A stretch of 64,000 bases of DNA from Chelonoidis abingdonii (taxonomy: Eukaryota; Chordata; Testudines; Testudinidae). Location of the stretch: contig NC_133770.1 of assembly GCF_003597395.2 (NCBI RefSeq), forward strand, positions 19,388,117 through 19,452,116, read 5' to 3'. Position numbers and translations under genes: made by a program. Positions 32,570-45,450 of this stretch are shown here, one piece after another; the stretch's first letter is position 1, and every line of letters begins with the position of its first letter. The notes under the pieces are model-generated. The model was given only the letters and a program-made list of their open reading frames with translations, had not been told where the DNA came from and ran no database searches.

Positions 32570-34194
32570 GAGTCAAACCCGTAGATTGATGGCTTAGGCA
32601 GTAAAAGATGCAAAATGCAAACTGACTGGAACTGCCAAGTAAACTGTTGTTATGTAACTATGGACAATTTAAGGACATTTCTGTGGTAATTTAATAGGGC
32701 AAAGGACACATTTCTGTTGATAACTGGTATGAAAGAACTGATACAATATCTAACCAGATTAAAAAATCTTTGGTTATTATGGGCTGACTAAAAGGATTTT
32801 AACAGTGCTCTCTTTATGCAGTGGGCATTTGTTTTTGTTGGCACATGGAGGGTTTTTTTCTCGATGTTGAGACACAGCTCTGATTACAGAGGCTGCGATT
32901 CTTTTTTTATATAAAAGACAAAAACAACTAATGATTCAGTCTATTAAAGTCAAACTGCATCTAAATGAGTGGTGATTCTGTGTTTGAAATCAGCGCAATA
33001 GACCACTGCTAGCATTAGAATATTGATCCAGGAGCATCAGGTCAGCATCTTTCAAAAATTCACAAGGAAAACAAAAGGAGTCAACTACAAAATTAATAAG
33101 ATACTTAAAACACAGACTGAACCTTTCTCCAGTGAACCAGATTTTCTCTTTCTCTCGCTCTGTCTGCCTCTCGCTCCCAAAAAAAAAAAAAAGGAAATTA
33201 AGCAAGCAGATACATATATATTTGAAGAGAACTATAAAAGGAACTAGTGGCAAACAGATTGTAAGCAAGCTCTATCCGTTTGTTAGGCAGGAATCCAGGT
33301 AGGATTAAGCCACTTGGCTTCAAATAGCGCAGTCTCTTCCTGGCTGTGAAAAGAGAATTAGCAGGAGTGAGCACTCTGAGCTGAGCTGGTATAAATTCCA
33401 GTATAGTTACCCAAGTGCCCCTTCTTGCTAGCGTTCTATCTGTGCCTGTACTGCTCCTACCTGTATGAACCAAAGCACCTGGGAGTTAGCAGTGCACTTG
33501 AAACATCAGATGAATAGTAAATAGCAGGGCTAGAATGTGCAGCTAGATGAGTTTACTGAAAGTCAGGTGTACTGCTGAAGATCTTTACAAATTCTAGGAG
33601 ATGAGTGAAAATGAGCATGTTCTTTAATCTGCTATGTCAGCAGTTTCTTGTCCTTCCACTCCCAAAAGGAGACAGTACTAAAAGAACCAATGCTGTCTTT
33701 CCTTTCTGGAGATTTCTGGAAATCCATTCAGCATCAGCAGTTGTTTTAAGTCTCTAAAGGAGGTGTGATCAATGACAAGTCAGGGTGGAAGACAGGATTC
33801 TTAATTCAAATCATGTCCCGTCACGTGATCTAGCATCAAACTACTGCATATAAGCTCTGTGTCTTTGCTGGCTTTTCCTCTGTTGCTAAGGTAAAAAACA
33901 AACAAACATATACTTACAAAACAACAACAAAACACCAAGAAGAGAGGAAGAAATTCCCATCTCTCTTTCACAAATAACAATTTAGTTGATTCAGATTGGA
34001 AGAATATTAATAGATTCTCAGCTGGTGTAAATTGGCATAGCTTCACAGTCTTCAATGGAGCTATGATGATTTACACAAGCAGAGGATCTGGCCTATAATG
34101 TACAGTACTTTTCACTATTTACTTAATCACTCTTTGCAACCCAAGAACTTCTTAATGCCAACTAGTACTAAGCCAACAAACTGTAACCCAAGCT
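32570..34194. other. No gene recognised; one small palindrome
   Basis: About 34016-34085 is an imperfect palindrome ('agctggtgtaaattggcata' against 'tatgatgatttacacaagc'), a likely MITE. 33130-33193 has a CT-rich run followed by 13 A. The remainder is unassigned. Confidence 0.45.
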
Positions 34195-34465
34195 GCCCTT
34201 TTGTCCTATGACTACAGAGGAGTTTATGGACCCACTTCACTTTGAATGGTCCCTTAGAATGTGTGCTAACTACTTATGCTAAACTATCTCTTCGCTCTTT
34301 AATTTAGCTGTGACTCTCTTAGTACCTTTCCCAGACCTGAAGAAGAGCTCTGGGTAGCTCGAAAGCTTGTCTCTCTCACCAACAGAAGTTGGTCCAATAA
34401 AAGATATTATCTCACCCATCTTCTCTCTCTAATATCCTGAGACCAATATGGCTACAATACTGCAT
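34195..34465 (+). mobile_element. Penelope-like element 3' end, 5'-truncated
   Basis: Collinear with 22510-22744: 'gtgtgctaactacttatgct', 'gaagaagagctctgggtagc', 'gttggtccaataaaagat', then 'ctctaatatcctgagacc'. Less decayed than the longer copy. Confidence 0.8.
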
Positions 34466-37400
34466 GTCCAAATACTATGTAAAGAATTATGTATATGTAG
34501 TGAAAATGTGTTTGTAAAGTGCATAGAGACTGATCACCGGCAAGTTTTCTGTCAGAAAAGTGATTTTAATTCATCTATCTGTTTTCATGCAAATTGAGTA
34601 TTGTCTCATTCACAATGGGCTTCATATCACCCATCTGAACTGGATGCAAATAAAATATTGTCAGAACTTCAGAAAGAATCAAACAGGAAGAGAAAAATGG
34701 TGGGGGGAGAGACTCTTACCTGGAGGTGCACTTCAGAGGTTGGCTTAACTATAATTTGGGGTGAGAGAGGACATCCATGAACCCTTCACTGTGGAAGTAA
34801 AGGGATTAATGAAAAGGAGGTCTTAAAGAGGCTTGGCTGAAAACACTTCAGAGGACTTTGGGTGAAATAAAACATCTTTAGACAAGAGGTTAACCAGTTA
34901 GCTAAGTTTAGTCTCTAGAAAGTGTGTTATGATTTTGCTTTATATGTAACCATTTCTTTCCTTTATTCTTACTCACTGTTACTTGAATCTCTATTGGTTG
35001 AAAATAAATGTGTTCTGGTTTTTCACTATAAATATATCTAAATGCTGTAGTGTTAAGCAAAATAGTTGTCCTGAACTGCATCCTGCAAACTGGTGTATAC
35101 TGTTCCTTTGGGAACAGCGGGCCTGGTAGTTCTGTGAGTGTTCAGTGGATAAGGGCTGGACCCTGCAGACAATGCTCCAAGGACTCAGGTTGCTGTGTAC
35201 AGTGAGGTCTGAGGAGGCCTATGTGTCCGTGCTGTGTTGTCAGAGGCTGCTGATTTCAGGGAGCTGATCCACAGAAAGAACAGAGAAGTTGACTTCACGC
35301 TAAGGGCAGCTGAATATGAGGTGCCTCACAATTCTGGGTATCTCTCAAGAGCATCACACTGTTTGTTTTGGCTCAGATTCTCAAAGGAGCCAACGGAATT
35401 TGGTAGTCTGATTCCTTTAACCACCATTGGGAATCGGGTGTGTAATTCCCTTAAGTATCTTTGTAAATCCCAGCCTTTGCTTTTGCTTTTCTCCCAGCTA
35501 GGATAATGAAAACTTAATGCAGCAGCATTTTTTCCTGTAAAAGGCATTCTTCTCAGGACACCCGCAGCCAATTGGTCATTATGTGGAAAGGTGACAGGAC
35601 CATAGCTCTGACCCTGTGCCTTCACACCTCCTTTTTAGTATCACTGCATCTGCTAGTTCTAGACACTCTTGGCCTCCTGCACATCAGGGGTCAAATTTGG
35701 GCCTCACTGAAGTCAATGGCTTTCATAAGGTTTGGATTTCACCCCTGAGCAGGCCCTTTATACAAGGGTAGTCGAGGCTTTTTGTTCCTTCATTCCCACC
35801 ATCTTGTCACAGTCTGTCCCTGGATATGCTCAGGTTTCTTATGCAAGATTAAAGCTAAAACACGTGTTTGAATGAATTGATTCTAATGATTTATATTCAT
35901 GTGATATGATGAATGTAAATCAGATGAACCGCTGCATCTATCTATCTGCCTGTCTAAAACCTAATGCTTGAATCAACAGAGTGAAGCTCAAGGAGATCTA
36001 TTTGTAATAACCATCTCAAGAAAAGATACTTATTCTCTTTGATCTTGAACCAATACGTTTATAGTGATTGTTTCATTAATGCCTTATCTCCCAAAGGTAA
36101 CTGGGTTTGTCGGAGTCGAAATAAGATTAAATGAATCAGCTATTGTAGTTCATCTGTTAAATCATAGCACTTTGCTCTCCCTTTGTAAAACGATCTTCAG
36201 ACTAATGAAGTAGGGTCAATCTCATGCATTTTTGCAGGAACCAAATTGCCATTAATTGTGTCATAGCTTTGGTAAGGTCGATAAATGTTGCCTTCGTACA
36301 CTGAGTATTACAATGGCAGAAAATAAAACCATATTTCACTGTCGTGGGTACAGATTTAGGATATGGCACAGAACAGAAGTCTAATTTCTACCATAGAACA
36401 GGCTTCCTGAACAACTTACATTGTTCACACAAACATCAATAACCTGAAAGTGTGCTTTGCCTAAATGTGTGCAGTGGCAGCAAGAGTGGGGATTGTGCAG
36501 AGTGCAAAGCCTTGAGTCCATTGGAAACAGTAGGTAGCTGGAGTAATCTTATAGTGTTCAGTAAAGGGCTGGATCCTAGAGCCATTCCACAGATACAATT
36601 GCCTTTGCAACGTTAGTTAGAGTTTTTTGTATTGAAGCAACTTTTTCTGGGGAAAAAGTCCACAGCCATCCTGTTTTGGTCTATGACTCTCGCTAGTGTA
36701 TGTGCAGGATAGGGGGGACTGATCTTTAATGATTTATAAATAAAATATTTTGAGCTTGTATTGTGATGTTTAAACATTACTGTGGGCATATATTGAGTTT
36801 GATTTGCTAGCAAGTTAGTCAGGAAATAAACCCAGAAAGGGAGGAGGTGTTGGAGCCTGATATTCATACCTCCTGGCAAACAGTTCAGGGTATAAGAGAC
36901 AAGGCAGAGACATCCAATTTGAAGTGCACCTCTGACAGCCCGTGGAGCTGTTGGATTTACCAGGCTCAGGAGACACTGGTGAGAACAAAGACCTTTTGCT
37001 GGATTTAGAAGGGGAGTCCTTGAAAGACAGGGAAGACTGAGGCAGAGACTACTGGGGACAAGTCTCACCACCTTTCCCCAGATCTTGGGTCTATGGGATA
37101 AAATAGGCCTGCCTACGTCTTTAGGTATGATAGACATACATAAGATGCTTATATGTTATCCTTGCTTCCTGCTGTCAAGATTGAACAGTCGAGGGGTGCA
37201 CTCAGAAAGACCAGTGAGGAGACACAGCTAGCTCTGTAATTGTCACAGTAAATACTTCTAATGTGCTAAATACCACAGTGTGGCCTCTTCATACAAAGTC
37301 TGATGCAGTCTCCTCATAAGGCAATAAACTGTTTACATAGGCACACAGGGAAAACTTGCCTCTGGTTCAAATAGTTGCTCTTGGGTTCAGCATTCAGCTT

Positions 37401-38022
37401 TCCCTTATGTGTGAAGAACTCCAATTGGTATCAGAAGGACGTCTTTGCAAAGTTTGTAGTAGTGACTAGAGAGTAGTGGAGTGGAGCTGAGGCATTTCTG
37501 CTTAGGTGTGTGTTCAGTCAAATCACACTAAAATAGAAGCTCCAGCCCACTGATTTTTTTCCTGTTGTATTTGCTAGACACTGTGCAATACATTATTGTA
37601 TTGGCTAGATATAGCCTGCCTTTTTATCCAGATACTGATATGGCTCTCATAAGTAATATATGAGCACCTAATTTCCCTGCCCCTAAAAGCTCACAGTCTA
37701 ATCTTAATTTGTTGTTAATATACCTTGTGCAGAACAGCCAAATAGAGGAATTTGGCAAAAAGGAAAGTAAGATACCTAATTCAAATACAGAAGAATAGAG
37801 GCCAAATACTACGCTAAAGTATGCTCTCACTTGACTTGCATGAGCTTTCCACGGGTATATACCGGGAAGGAATTGGGTCTCAAGTTTGTTTTTGTAGGTG
37901 TAGTAATTGAACATATACCAAATCAGTATGAAAAGAGAGCACCAAACTCTGGAAAGGTCAGTACACTTCAGAAAGTCAGGTTGTGTCCTCAGATGCACAC
38001 GATTCCTTTGTTCTCTGTGTTC
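34466..38022. other. No gene recognised
   Basis: 3.5 kb without a supported gene. A short inverted element lies at about 35690-35755 (cactgaagtcaatgg core), and there is a repeat remnant near 37660-37720. About 36040-36300 is high-complexity AT-rich sequence of conserved-non-coding character (untested). The longest frame, minus 36613-37137, has low-complexity composition and no family resemblance. Confidence 0.4.
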
Positions 38023-38255
38023 TCAGCTGTAGGGGACTGCGGAAGACTGTGTCACGGCCTAGCTAGGGTGTCTCCGCTTTCTCGGCTGCCTTGTGAAAAG
38101 CCCTGCTTGCTAAGTGGCCGGTCATTGTAGGACACAGCATGCCAGTTATAACTTGCTTTTAACTGGTTGAAACCAGTTTGTATGGCCTTAGGCCAAAGGG
38201 CGGACATAGCCTGTGGGAAGGCCCTTTTTGCATATGTATGAGTTGCTTTTGTATT

Positions 38256-38270
38256 GTGTATATATAGCTG
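38256..38270 (+). promoter_or_regulatory. TATA box of solo LTR
   Basis: GTATATATAGCTG within the LTR, about 130 bp upstream of the ATTAAA signal. Confidence 0.55.
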
Positions 38271-38388
38271 TATGCTCCCGGTCCGCCTTTGGACTCCGAC
38301 CCAGGCCGAGCTGAGCTTCGGTGCTGGGTTCCCCTCCTAAGTGACAGCAACGCCCAGGGTCTCCGTTGCGGATGTGTCACTTTACCTT

Positions 38389-38395
38389 CATTAAA
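38389..38395 (+). terminator. Polyadenylation signal of solo LTR
   Basis: ATTAAA in 'ttcattaaagcc', followed about 20-40 bases later by a GT-rich run (actgtgtgtgtgggc), the usual arrangement for cleavage and polyadenylation. Confidence 0.55.
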
Positions 38396-38459
38396 GCCAA
38401 ATAACTCACTGTGTGTGTGGGCCTCATCCTTGCAGAGCACTCAGGCACTTAACATCAGC

Positions 38460-40079
38460 TGAGTGAAAACTGAACGCAGAATCTGGCTCACAAAGCAGAT
38501 TGGTTCTTGTCCCTATCTTCTAGTTGTCTATACCCTTTAAATTTGGTATATATCTACATTGTACAGCTGTCGGATCTCAGGGAGGCTAACAATCAAATGT
38601 AATACTTGGGACTCAATTCTGCCTTCAGTTTCCTGGTTGCAGCTATTGTTAAAGTCAGTGGGAGGTACCCACCCGTAATTGAGGGCAGAACTTATCCCAT
38701 TGGGTAAGAATTGGCAATAATGTTCCGTACTGAGGTGTTCTGTTTTTGAAAATTGTGATCTCTAGTACACCCTCATGGATCCCTATTGAAGTTAATGAAG
38801 GTGGAGTGAGCTAAACTGAGAGCAACTTTTGATTACTGCTTATACTGCCTGCTTACCTATCTTGAATTAGAGCCATGCAAGGCAAAGAGAATATTGTATT
38901 TGAGATCTTATATATAAAAAGGACTCATGATTCTGAACCATTCTATTAGAGGGGCATGTTTTTTTTACACTTTGATAACAAGAATGCACCATGTTTGTCA
39001 GTGCTGCTGAAGTCTAGGCATGCTGTTAAATTCATCTAGGCAGCAGTGCATGCCAAAAACTGGTATCCACTGGAAGCAAGTAAACAAAGAGAGGGTTTTT
39101 TTATTATTATTTTGATTAAAAGCAAAGCTACATGTGGTTGTCTTTATCCTCCTTTAGTCAGTCCCCTGCAGGGGCAAATGTGTAATAGCTATTGTTTGAG
39201 GAGGGGAAAGGATATAAAGGGGATTTGACTCAGTGCCATGTGAATCAGAATTTCACAAGGAGGGCTTTTGTTTCTAAATGCTGTGTTATTGCAGTGCTGT
39301 TCCACGAAGCCAGCACCACATTCAGTGATTGTCACTGGAGACACAGGCGGTATAAGCAGTAATCAAAAGTTGCTCTCAGTTTAGCTCACTCCACCTTGTA
39401 TTTCTGCATGGGAGAGTGATTGTGCTAGCTGCACAGCATTCGGCATGGAGCATCCAGCATGTCCAAGCCTTTGTAACGCATTTATTGTCTACTCTCATTC
39501 CTCTTGGGCATATGATAGCAGAAGTCAAGCAACTCATAACAACCTGCAGAGGGCTCCTGGAAAGTCCGCTTGCTGGGTGAACTGTTAGAATGGGTAGCTG
39601 GGAATAATACCTCATGGTGAAATAATTTAACACTCTTTCTTTTCACTGTATTCAGGACAGCACTAGATTTCAGTAGCTATGACTTCATTACAGTTGTAAG
39701 CTGACATTGTTCCTCCTGGCTTTGTATCTTTAGGATCCCACATGCAGAGCCGTAATTGCAGCATGTTTACACTGCCAGGCAGAGCACTCGCTCACTTGTG
39801 GGGGATGACTTCAAATGCTAAAATGAGGAAAATGTGTTTCACTGTCCCAGCAACTGCAGGCACAAAAGATCCAAAGGCATTAGCAGTTCTTTCATGGCCC
39901 TAGCAAGATCCTCTGTGCGCCACCCCACCTGCCTCAGACTTAAGCCTGGTGCCAAAATACGGATTTGAACAGACCATAAAAGTATAATATTAACTATACT
40001 TTGCAATTCCATAGCACCTTCCATCTGAGGATCTGAAAGTGCTTTTTAAACATTACAATGCTGCCAGCCTCGTGTGTTC
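38460..40079. other. No gene recognised
   Basis: Contains a short inverted element at about 38608-38700 (ends 'actcaattctgcc' / 'gagggcagaactta'). Otherwise unassigned. Confidence 0.4.
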
Positions 40080-40330
40080 AAAAATCGGGAGCCAGGTCCT
40101 TCCCCCCCACACCAAAGGACAGGATTGCAAATTATGAAATTTAAGAAAAGTGATAAATGTGTATTCTTTTTAGTTACCTTCTGATTTTTGAGCCTTTAAG
40201 GATGCACTTAGATCACACTTTCAAACGCCTCCACAACCATGAGGGAAGGAAACTGTAAAAAAATAAAGTTGTGAGTTTCACATAATCACATGACTCCGGG
40301 AGCAAGGGTTTTAAGGAAATGACTAAGCGG
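40080..40330 (+). repeat. Dispersed repeat family A, copy 1
   Basis: 'ccttctgatttttgagcc', 'ggatgcacttagatcac' and 'aatcacatgactccgggagc' in order. The first segments align, in reverse, with 58270-58470 and, more weakly, 44120-44250. I do not know the family name. Confidence 0.55.
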
Positions 40331-41094
40331 GTATGATTTTCAGAAAGGCTGAGTGCCCTACAGCTTCCACGGAGTTCAGTAGGAGCAACTGTTGGAGCTC
40401 TGAAAAGGAGAACCTAAATCATTAAACCTTTAACGATCTCACCATTTCACAGACTGAAGCCTGGCCTGTCATCTCATTACTGGCCCTTGCTACCTCATCA
40501 CCTGTCTCCATATCAGAGCAGGGGGTGATCCAAAGGCAGAAGAGTACTGTGTACACTTAGTCGTCTGGACCTGCGGAGCTGCTCTGTAAGCAGGAATTCA
40601 AAGCAGCCCCAAAGAGACTGGCCCCTTGGTTTCATTGCACAGGCCCTGAAGAGGTTACTGAGGAATGGTGGAGCTGCTGCTGCTGAGTGAGAGAGGGGTA
40701 CTATAATGGTTCTCCAACACAGATTAAAAAAATAATGATCTATACCTTGGCATTCAGGGGCTGCTATATCAGTTTTCCTGTCGTTATCTCCAAGCAGGAG
40801 GAAAAGCCTTCTCCCCAGTAGGTGCCACCCTTTCCTTGGATGGGGCAACTCTCAGCCATGATGATTCTCTTTACTCACACAGCTGTTCTGGCTGATTGAC
40901 AGCTGGGAGAATCCCTTGAGTCAGCACGTGGCTTGTCAATATCCTCCAGGTGATGTGGGAGTCATGGGCCAGTGGCAGGAGCTGGGGGCTGCATGCTTAC
41001 TATATGTTTACTACCCCTGCTTGGATGTACAATATGAACCATCATAAAGTGGATAGAAAATTTATCAAATGATTATCTGTGTGGGGGATGAGGA
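40331..41094. other. No gene recognised
   Basis: A MITE-like inverted piece at 40333-40405 (gattttcagaaaggctgag...gagctctgaaaa) resembles 61881-62081. No coding evidence. Confidence 0.4.
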
Positions 41095-41360
41095 GGGATG
41101 GTCTGGTGGTTAGAGCCCTGACCTGGGACCCAGGTTCAATTTCCTGTTCTGCCACAGAATTTCTCTCTGACCGTGGGCAAGCCAGTTAGGATGAAATCCT
41201 TGCACCATTGAAGTTGATGGGAGCTTGGCAATTTCACCCTGAGCATCTCTGTTCCTCAGTCCCTTTTCTGTAAAATAGGGACAGTACTTCATGGCCTCTC
41301 AGGGATGTTGTGGGGTAAATATATTAAAGATTGTGAGATATTCAGGCACTGTGGTAATGG
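41095..41360 (+). repeat. MIR-type SINE, near full length, with a small insert
   Basis: tRNA-like head 'ggtggttagagccctgac' with a B-box-like 'ggttcaattt', then 'gaccgtgggcaagcc', a 50-bp palindromic insert (about 41189-41240, cattgaagttgatggg core), then 'ctgttcctcagtcccttt' and the MIR tail. Confidence 0.75.
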
Positions 41361-42241
41361 GGGGAGGGCATATAAAAGTATCTTAGCTAGTATGATAAAT
41401 GCCATACATGAAATCCTTATACAGGACTCACACATAAGCCAAAATGAGTTTTGCCTGACTACTGACTGAAAGGTCAGGCCCAGAGTCAGAGGAATAAAGC
41501 TGTGAAAGGTGGTAGCTCTTTATGGATCTGACTTGCTTCCACTGTGTATTCCTGAAAGTGAAGATTTCCCTCCAGCAATCAATCTTATTTTAACAAGGCG
41601 AAGCAGGAAAAAAGGTCCCTGTGTTTTACATACCATCCTACAGGACCCAGCTGAAGCAAACAATTCTACTCCTCTATTTCAAGAAATAAAGGAATTAAGG
41701 AATTGATGAAACTACATTATTGATTGCAGATTAACTACATTAAATTAAATGATTTCATTCAGTATAAAGTGATTTTCCAAATTTACCAAACTGTGCATTA
41801 TTTTAAACATGCATCGCAATAAGAAAAGCCAAACAAACATGTTAAATGGCTAAAAAGAGTTGGAGTCAGAAAAATAACTTTCCAATCAAAATAAATAGGT
41901 AGGGTCAACTTCCAGTCTTTGTTACTCCATTACTAAAGTCAACGGAGTTACCACAGAATTACACCCCTGAAGTAAATGTTAGGATTTAGTCCCTAGGGTT
42001 CTGCCAAAAGAAGTACTACTTAATCCCCTCCCCTCCAGAATAAACAGAATAAAAGATAATGAAATATGGGACATACCAAAGGAAGGCAAAATACATATCT
42101 TTAAAATGAACCAGGATCTAATAAAAACCAAGAGTGAAAGGGTATCTGTGGGATAAAAATCACACATCAGAATTACAAAGAGGCATTATACAGTAGTTTG
42201 CTTCTTTGAGTCCAATGATATCTCCACGATTCACAGCTTAG
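41361..42241. other. No gene recognised
   Basis: AT-rich. A short 'actaaagtcaacggagtt' palindromic element lies near 41925-41985. Confidence 0.4.
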
Positions 42242-42469
42242 ATATAAAGCAGGGCCACCCAGAGGGAGGAGCAAGTGGAGCAATTTGCCCCAGATCCTAT
42301 GAGCCCTGGCCTGGCGGCAGCCTGGGTCTTCGGCGGCATTTTGCCGGCGGAGCGACTGAAGGGCCTCCCGTCGCCAAAGACCTGGACCACTGCCGAGTGG
42401 ATACAAGCACTGCAGCTCCCCCGCTTTGCCCCAGGCCCCCTGAATCCTCTGGGGGGCCCTGATATAAAG
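42242..42469. mobile_element. hAT-type MITE, 212 bp, with perfect 8-bp TSD
   Basis: Body 42250-42461. Duplication ATATAAAG at 42242-42249 and 42462-42469. Inverted ends CAGGGCCACCCAGAGG and CCTCTGGGGGGCCCTG. GC-rich interior in AT-rich surroundings; no transposase. Confidence 0.9.
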
Positions 42470-44119
42470 TGTTTCTGACTGGTGGAGCTGTCCATGCTGT
42501 CTCTGTGCCTCACTGGTGTTCTCCCCAAACTGATACATTTAAATGTTATCTTAGCTGGATGATCTCGTTGATGGCCTGCCAGCCCTATCATTTCAGACTA
42601 TGACAGGTCTCTAAAACTAAAGAAAGAGAGGTTTCATCAGTGCCCAGAAAACCCCAGTTGTTGCTAGAAGCAAGGTTTATGATTTAGTGCATTTAACATT
42701 GTGAAAGGTGTAGGACAGAAATGGCAAGAGTTGTCATCACACTGTTCCAGACATGAAGAGCCTTTTACCTGCTCCTTGTCCCTCATTGCTCCCTCTGATT
42801 CTCTGTTGAGTCAGTGGGCCAGTGTAATGCTAGTTGGCATATGCTGATGAAGGTGCCATTTTTCAGATGAGATGTAAAACCCTTGTTCCTGCCCATTGGT
42901 AGTTTTTTAAAGATCCATGGTTTTCCTCCCCACCCTTCCAACCCCCAAAAATGTAAAGGTATTATATACTTCAAATATCTTTGCTAAGTTTCAGCTGAGG
43001 TTCGATGAGTGTTCTATTGGCTGCCACGTTACACCCCAGAGTTAGATGGCTTATATAGTGACTGCTGAGTTACTTCTTATCTGTCTAGGCAGACAGGGCC
43101 ACATGCAACCTCTGGTACTAAGAGTGGTGATTAGCAGTGTTGTAAACTCTTGCTATTTTATCACAAGTCTGGCGATATTTGGAGTTTGCTTAAAGCCGCA
43201 GCTCTCATCTGATCATTGCCTCAACGACCTTTCCTGACCTGCCCATAACTGAACCTATGTTCCAGGTTGCAATTCCCAGATCCTTCCCAGTTTATCTCTG
43301 TTGCCCAGAAGATGGCATGTCAGTTACTTTGAATGCAGAAGCATGTTTTAAATGACTCAAGTGTGAAGAATCCATGATACACAAAGAACCTAGGAGACAA
43401 AATAGTCTGTCAGCACTGCCCCTCTTTGCTGACCCTGCAGCGGTGTTCATTTGGAGTTTACCTTCTCCTAGACCAACTGCCATCCAAAGCTTCCAAGCCC
43501 AATCCACCTGAATTTGAGAGCCATTTCCTACTCTCAGGGCAAAAGCTGCCTGTAGCAGAGCATAGTCTGCTTCTTCCTTCTTGAACCACAGAAATTTGCT
43601 CAGACGCCACTGGTTGGGTATCCACACCATACTGTTTGTTTATGTTTCCTCCAACACCTTTACAGTTCTGTTCAGCAAACAATGTCCTTTGTATCCTCTG
43701 TCCTTTTCCCAAGAGAAGAGGTCTCCCTTCCTGGCGATGTTGCAGACTCTGGGCTCAGCTACGCCACATCCTTCCTGAGCCTTTGTTATCAATCTTAAAC
43801 TGATGGACTGATCAGCTCTTTAGCTCACCCAGCCTGCTAATTACATTTCCTTCCCTAATTAGAACTTTCTGGGAAGCCAGTTAGTGCCAGCGTGATCAGA
43901 GTGTAGACTCACCTGTTAACTCCCTGTGCTCCGTCACTCTGCCCTCTTCGACATGCTCCAGTGAGGGCTGATAGTTGATATGCTTGGTCCTCAGAGCTGT
44001 ATTTTCCACTCATTGAGTGTTACCACCCTCTACTACATTAGGATTTTCCTTTTATGAGAGTGGCACCACAGGGGCATTACTCAAACTCCTCCAGTAATTG
44101 GGGTGGGGAATTCATTATT
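42470..44119. other. No gene recognised
   Basis: Mid-complexity sequence with only short frames, none with a family signature. Confidence 0.4.
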
Positions 44120-44250
44120 TATATTTAAAAAAAATGAAAAACAATCAAAAAACTCCTCATGACTTTTAAGCCAGTTTCATGATTTTTGGGGGCCTGATTC
44201 ATGATTTTTGATCACTTTAGGTTGGTGATACTGGATTAGCAAGGAAGTGG
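44120..44250 (-). repeat. Dispersed repeat family A, copy 2
   Basis: 'cttttaagccagtttcatga' and 'ggcctgattcatgatttttg' match the corresponding end of the copy at 58270-58470. Confidence 0.5.
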
Positions 44251-44793
44251 GGGAGAAACATGGTTTTCCTGCAATGTTATGTTGGCATCTGGACCTTGTT
44301 GAGGCCCTACTGTAGAGCAGGGGCTCTGTTTGTGGAACTGGGGGTATGGATGGGAAGGCACTTCAGGATATCCCATGCCTCTAGTAGGTGTGGAGCTATT
44401 TCCTCGTGGAAGTCTGCTTGCAAGTTACTACCATCACACTAGCAGTAACCTCTCCTACAGGACTCTGAACCCTTCTGTGGAAAGGATTTTGATTCAGCCA
44501 CTAGTGAAGGAGGGAAGCTGCGTGATTACTATATGGTAGCACTGCCATGATGGAAGAGTGGAACCAATGGGCACTGTGAATGCCTTCCCCTTCGGGGCTA
44601 TCCGGAGAGCCTTCTTCACCCTTTCATGGGTGACCTCCCTGCCATTTTCCTGGAGCTGAATTAGGGGGAATATCCAGCACGTATTCACTGGATTTCCAAG
44701 TCCTTTTGCAGGAAAAACTGTAGGGGTAGCACGAGTGGGCTTGCAGCTTGCAAAGCACTTTGGGCTCCTTTTGGTGAAATATGAGTTGGTTGG
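44251..44793. other. No gene recognised
   Basis: Unassigned spacer left of the solo Gypsy LTR. Confidence 0.35.
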
Positions 44794-45450
44794 GTAATGT
44801 GACAAAGTTCCTCCTCCACCTTGGTGGATCCTGCGCTTATTGGCAGATTTGTTCACCTCAGTGATCTTCCCTTCTTGGGGAACCCACAGTCTGAGTCAGC
44901 TCCTCCTGTGTCTGATCAGGATTGGGAAGGCTTTAGGGGGACCAGCGCCCACTCCGGGTTCAGCCGCGTCGACAGCAGAGAGCGTAGCAGAGACTGCTCT
45001 ATTGTTAGTCAGTCGATGTTCGCAGGCCGAATGCAGCTTAGTGGCTTCCCGTCTCCAGCTATCTGGACTGTTGACATACAGGACTTCCTCTGGTTCTGAA
45101 ATGCTTGTCCTCTCAATCCTCCAGCAGTACACTCCTCACTCTCAGCTCCTTGCTTCTTGCTCCCGCTCCTCACACACGCTCCTTCTCTTGGTCCTCTCTG
45201 CCTGACTAGTGAGCTCCTTTTAAAGCCAGTGCCTGATTAGCCTGCCTTGATTGGCTGCAGAGGTTATGTAATTAATGTAGGCTATCTCTACTGCCTTCTA
45301 GAAAGATCTTAATTGGCTCCAGGTGCCTTGATTAACCTGGAGCAACTGCCATTTGGTTACTAGGGTCCTAGGGATTTGTTTAGCCTGGGGCTAACATACC
45401 TGTTTCTCACTACTTTACTGTAGCCATCTGGCCTTGCCCCATCACAGTAA
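44794..45450 (-). mobile_element. Solo LTR of the Gmr1-like Gypsy family
   Basis: Body 44798-45446 (649 bp) is the reverse complement of the LTRs at 15185 and 20267. It begins TGTGACAAAG and ends CCCCATCACA on the plus strand and is flanked by GTAA on both sides (44794-44797 and 45447-45450), a 4-bp duplication as for the full element. CCAAT and TTTAAAA boxes are conserved on the minus strand (45225-45255). It contains a segment near 44955-45075 that differs strongly from the other two LTRs, so it is a sub-variant. The internal region is lost by LTR-LTR recombination. Confidence 0.9.

Larger units (their letters stand above)
38023..38459 (+). mobile_element. ERV-type solo LTR, 427 bp, with 5-bp TSD
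   Basis: Body 38028-38454 begins TGTAGGGGAC and ends CTTAACA, with the 5-bp duplication TCAGC at 38023-38027 and 38455-38459. Inside are a TATA box (tatatatagc, about 38259-38269) and an ATTAAA polyadenylation signal (about 38389), giving a U3-R-U5 layout. Consistent with a vertebrate endogenous retrovirus using a 5-bp duplication. Single LTR only; the internal region was lost by recombination. Confidence 0.8.

Noticed and set aside
36613..37137. Longest minus-strand frame in unique sequence, 174 codons
   Set aside because: No domain, no splice or promoter context, and composition like chance translation. Not called as a gene.
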